Shown here: in pieces, positions 61,835 through 64,000 of the stretch
Position numbering within the stretch: position 1 is the first letter of the stretch
Layout: every line of letters starts with the position of its first letter
Source: Lewinellaceae bacterium
Lineage (GTDB): Bacteria; Bacteroidota; Bacteroidia; Chitinophagales; Saprospiraceae
NCBI GenBank assembly: GCA_020636435.1
Contig: JACJXX010000001.1
Span: 744,001 to 808,000 of the forward strand
Length of the DNA: 64,000 bases
Direction of reading: 5' to 3'
Made by a program: the position numbers and the translations under genes
The notes under the pieces: generated by a model
What the model was told of the DNA's origin: nothing
Database searches by the model: none
What the model saw: the letters and a program-made list of their open reading frames with translations, nothing else

Positions 61835-62677
61835 TCAAATACAATATTTCTTGATCGATTCTGAAACCAGTTTGAATCTTGCCTCCTCAAAATCCTTCAT
61901 CAATTCTTTGGCGTTGAAAAGACATTCACAGCCTTCATTTAATTGCCCAGTCTTGATGAGAAGTAAGCCTTTATATTGAAGCAAGGTCTTATTTTTTGAG
62001 TCTAGTCGTAAGCCCTCATCAATATCTACCAGAGCTTCATCTGTCTTTTGTGCCTTGATTTTCAAGTAAGCTGAACACTCAAATGCCCAAGGGATTTTCC
62101 TATTTGCTCTAATAGCTTTTTGGGTGTATTCAAGTGCTTTTTCATCTTCACCTGTGTTGATGTAAACCGTTCCCAAGTTTGCATAAGCAAATCCCATTTT
62201 TTTTCTGCTTACTCCTTTCAATGCTGTGGCTCTCTCCAAATCCTCTAATGCCCAATCCCACTTCTTTAACTTTATTGAAGCATAACTCCTGTTCAAATAT
62301 CCATTGAAATTTTCATGGTCTAACTCGATTGCTTGATTACAGGAATTAGTCGCATCAATATATTCTCCTATTTCAACCTCTGATAAACCCCGGTTGGAAT
62401 AAGTCATCGACATATTGTTATCTAAGTCAAGTGCCTGGTTATATGTATCAATCGCTTTATTATACTCACCCAATTCGTGATAAGACATGCCCAATTTATT
62501 CAGCAAGTATGGATCTTTGTTAAATTCAGCTTTTCTTTCATCATACATCGCAATTATCTCTTGGTAAGCCTCATTTTCATAAAGCCTGTTAACTATAGTG
62601 TGGTCAGTATTTGATCTTTTGCAGGACATAAAACAGAGCAAAAGACAAATCACATAATAAGTCTTTCTAATTCTCAT
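61835..62677 (-). CDS. TPR-repeat lipoprotein in a cassette-like module
   Basis: The protein is about 280 aa. Start 62677 (MRIRKTYYVICLLLCFMSC) gives a compact lipoprotein signal; starts at 62701 or 62710 are possible. Five or six tetratricopeptide repeats follow (LLNKLGMSYHELGEYNKAID, TYSNRGLSEVEIGEYIDATN, AYANLGTVYINTGEDEKALE). These form a protein-binding superhelix, probably at the periplasmic face of a membrane. No enzyme motif was found. It is AT-rich and enclosed by GTTGGCTGC and GCAGCCAAC. Confidence 0.85.
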   Translation of the reverse strand: MRIRKTYYVICLLLCFMSCKRSNTDHTIVNRLYENEAYQEIIAMYDERKAEFNKDPYLLNKLGMSYHELGEYNKAIDTYNQALDLDNNMSMTYSNRGLSEVEIGEYIDATNSCNQAIELDHENFNGYLNRSYASIKLKKWDWALEDLERATALKGVSRKKMGFAYANLGTVYINTGEDEKALEYTQKAIRANRKIPWAFECSAYLKIKAQKTDEALVDIDEGLRLDSKNKTLLQYKGLLLIKTGQLNEGCECLFNAKELMKDFEEARFKLVSESIKKYCI

Positions 62678-62702
62678 TGCGCTTTCTGTATTTTTTCTCA
62701 TA

Positions 62703-62771
62703 GCAGCCAACTTTAAGCATTGTATCTGCCGGAACCGCGCAGCGGTGCTGTCAGATACAATGCAGTTGAAC
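62703..62771 (-). repeat. attC-like site 5 (69 bp), ahead of the TPR gene
   Basis: On the - strand it starts GTTCAAC, has a perfect 12-bp stem GCATTGTATCTG/CAGATACAATGC and ends GTTGGCTGC. A second GCATTGTATC copy lies at 62801-62810, suggesting a further degenerate site. 62772-62965 holds no gene. Confidence 0.65.
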
Positions 62772-63752
62772 GAAGCCGCCCAACCCGGCTGCCTCTATGG
62801 GCATTGTATCGGCCTATCCAGGGGCTCTTCTCCGGCTCTTCAGCCGCCCGTTTTCCTCTGCCGGGCCCCTTGTAGGCTCCTCTGGCTGGCAACCGCAGCC
62901 TAAAATAGCCGTTTATTTCTTCTTTTTCAAGCAAAATTGCCGCACCGGGGCACAAAAATACCGCCTCAGGCTTGGCCGGCAGCTGCCTGAGCCGGACACA
63001 ATTGGGTGGCCTTGGGCTGGGCCTCAGGAAAAGGCGGCGCTCGCCCGGCCGGTATCCAAATAACCGTCTGCATGCGGCCTTTGCCGCACACCGGGCACAC
63101 CTCCCAGTCGATGCCGACAGCCTGCCGGCAGCGTTCTTGCCAGGATAGGGCTGGAAGTTGGGGTGGCGCTTTTACCCCCAAGGCCTGCCTGCAAAGGGTA
63201 AAAGCCTGCCTTCGCAACCGGTTGGACAAGATGCCGTAGTAGCGGATTTTACAAAAACCATGGGGTAGTATATGCTGCAAAACCGCCGGATAAACTCCTC
63301 ATGCGACAAGCGCATTACCTTCTGCCGGTTGCCGTCGGCATAATCTCGCCATCGGAAGCAAACCGTATCTTTGTCAATGGACACAATACGGTGGTTGCTA
63401 ATAGCCACTCGGTGAGTATAACGCCCCAGATAGCCCAGCAACTGCTCCGGCCCAGCAAACGGCGGCTTGGCGTACACCACCCAATCTTCGGCCATAAGCG
63501 CATTGAGCAGTTTGCTGAAGGCCTGCTTGCCGCGAAAACGGCTGCACAAACCATCCAGGCGCAGGCGCCCAGCCTGGTAATGCCGGCGCAAAGCGCTGAC
63601 AAACTTGCCCTTGAACATGGCCGACAGAGCCTGCACCGGTACAAAGAACTCCTCGCGCGCCGAGGCCCATTTGCCGCCCCTCAAGCCTCCTCCCGGTACG
63701 ATGCAGTGGATATGAGGGTGGTAGTACAAGTTCTGGCCCCAACTATGCAAGA

Positions 63753-63770
63753 CCCCGATAGCTATCGGGG
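63753..63770. repeat. 18-bp palindrome CCCCGATAGCTATCGGGG in the IS91 gene
   Basis: This perfect palindrome is placed in frame between PGM and GVLHSWG, where related transposases read directly from one to the other. Confidence 0.85.
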
Positions 63771-63985
63771 CCATCCCAGGCCGGGCACCCAGGTAATGCC
63801 TGTCGGCACACAACTTCGACAAGGCCGCCCACGCTTCCTGGAACAGCGTTCCATACAACAGCCGCTCATTGTAGCGAACTATATCGCCAATCTGCGCCGG
63901 AAGGGTAAAAACAACGTGAAAATACCCCACTGGCAATAGCTCCGCCTGCCGCGCCTCCAGCCAGGCTTCCCGCGCTAAGCTTTGG

Positions 63986-64000
63986 CCCTGTGGAATAGGC
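63986..64000. repeat. Palindromic element P, copy e (cut by window end)
   Basis: The arm CCCTGTGGAAT begins at 63986. Its partner would lie beyond the window. It sits at the same place in this transposase (just before the REAWLEAR-type segment, after the zinc ligands) as copy a does in the other IS91 gene. Confidence 0.6.

Larger units (their letters stand above)
62966..64000 (-). pseudogene. Second IS91-family transposase, frameshifted and cut by window end
   Basis: On the - strand from the window edge, REAWLEARQAELLPVGYFHV, VLHSWGQNLYYHPHIHCIVP (rolling-circle HxH motif) and EQLLGYLGRYTHRVAISNHR are IS91 hallmarks. At about 63282 a missing T in a T-run shifts the frame after EEFIRRF. The expected continuation (QHILPHGFCKIRYYGILSNR to CPVCGKGRM) is intact in the next frame to 62966. 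The palindrome CCCCGATAGCTATCGGGG (63753-63770) adds APIAI in frame. The frameshift could be a real lesion or a homopolymer error. Confidence 0.85.

Noticed and set aside
62713..62955. 80-aa - strand ORF upstream of the TPR gene
   Set aside because: It overlaps attC-like site 5 and has Arg/Gly/Pro-rich low-quality coding features typical of a shadow frame.

Overview
The window looks like a chromosomal segment of a Bacteroidota bacterium, most likely a Saprospiria/Lewinella-like marine or aquatic lineage. This is inferred from family content: a one-piece hybrid two-component regulator with propeller repeats, T9SS C-terminal sorting domains, a fused CcoN-CcoO cbb3 oxidase with a mono-haem CcoP, M1/S9 exported peptidases, and TAnnTTTG-type -7 promoter boxes. 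No ribosomal RNA or species marker is present, so this is only a clade-level guess.

Layout. 1-9.6 kb is a glucan-utilisation block: the C-terminal part of a GH3 beta-glucosidase, a large GH94/GH149-like putative glycoside phosphorylase and a hybrid sensor/AraC regulator. 9.9-25 kb is mostly housekeeping and exported proteins: DUF1573, DUF2452, a coiled-coil protein, a DEDD exonuclease, TyrRS, two tandem arylsulfotransferase-like T9SS proteins, a GH13-like enzyme, Uma2, PhzF, an S9 peptidase and an outer-membrane lipoprotein. 25-31 kb has a GT39-like membrane glycosyltransferase, tRNA-Ala(GGC), a tRNA-like remnant, a CotH-like protein and a BLUF-adenylyl cyclase very similar to the photoactivated enzyme bPAC. 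31-42 kb is mixed metabolic genes with several truncated ones. 42-44 kb has a tightly spaced pair: a truncated-haemoglobin/cyclic-nucleotide-binding/AlbA_2 fusion and an effector-associated-domain-like/winged-helix protein. 44-47.1 kb holds a MITE-broken multicopy family gene and an IS630 element. 47.7-56.3 kb is ubiX, a phosphoesterase and a complete cbb3 oxidase operon (ccoS-ccoNO-ccoQ-ccoP-ccoG-ccoH-safE).

57-64 kb is an accessory island. Three modules (mazEF, a lipoprotein gene, a TPR gene) are each enclosed by a perfect 9-bp inverted repeat with a GTT/AAC core. They are separated by five hairpin-bearing sites of 69-72 bp, and each site lies just 3' of a gene. This is the layout of integron gene cassettes and attC sites, but no IntI gene is visible. 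A tyrosine recombinase plus an IS91-like transposase sits inside the array, and a second IS91 copy borders it. Both are riddled with small palindromes (CCCTGTGGAAT...ATTCCACAGGG), in the manner of Rickettsia palindromic elements.

Scattered through the window is a ~157-165-bp MITE family with at least six copies, a separate 112-bp MITE with a 9-bp target duplication, other inverted-repeat elements and several micro/minisatellites. The light-dependent cyclase and the globin/cNMP-binding/AlbA_2 protein could form a light- and gas-responsive cAMP circuit. That link is inference only.
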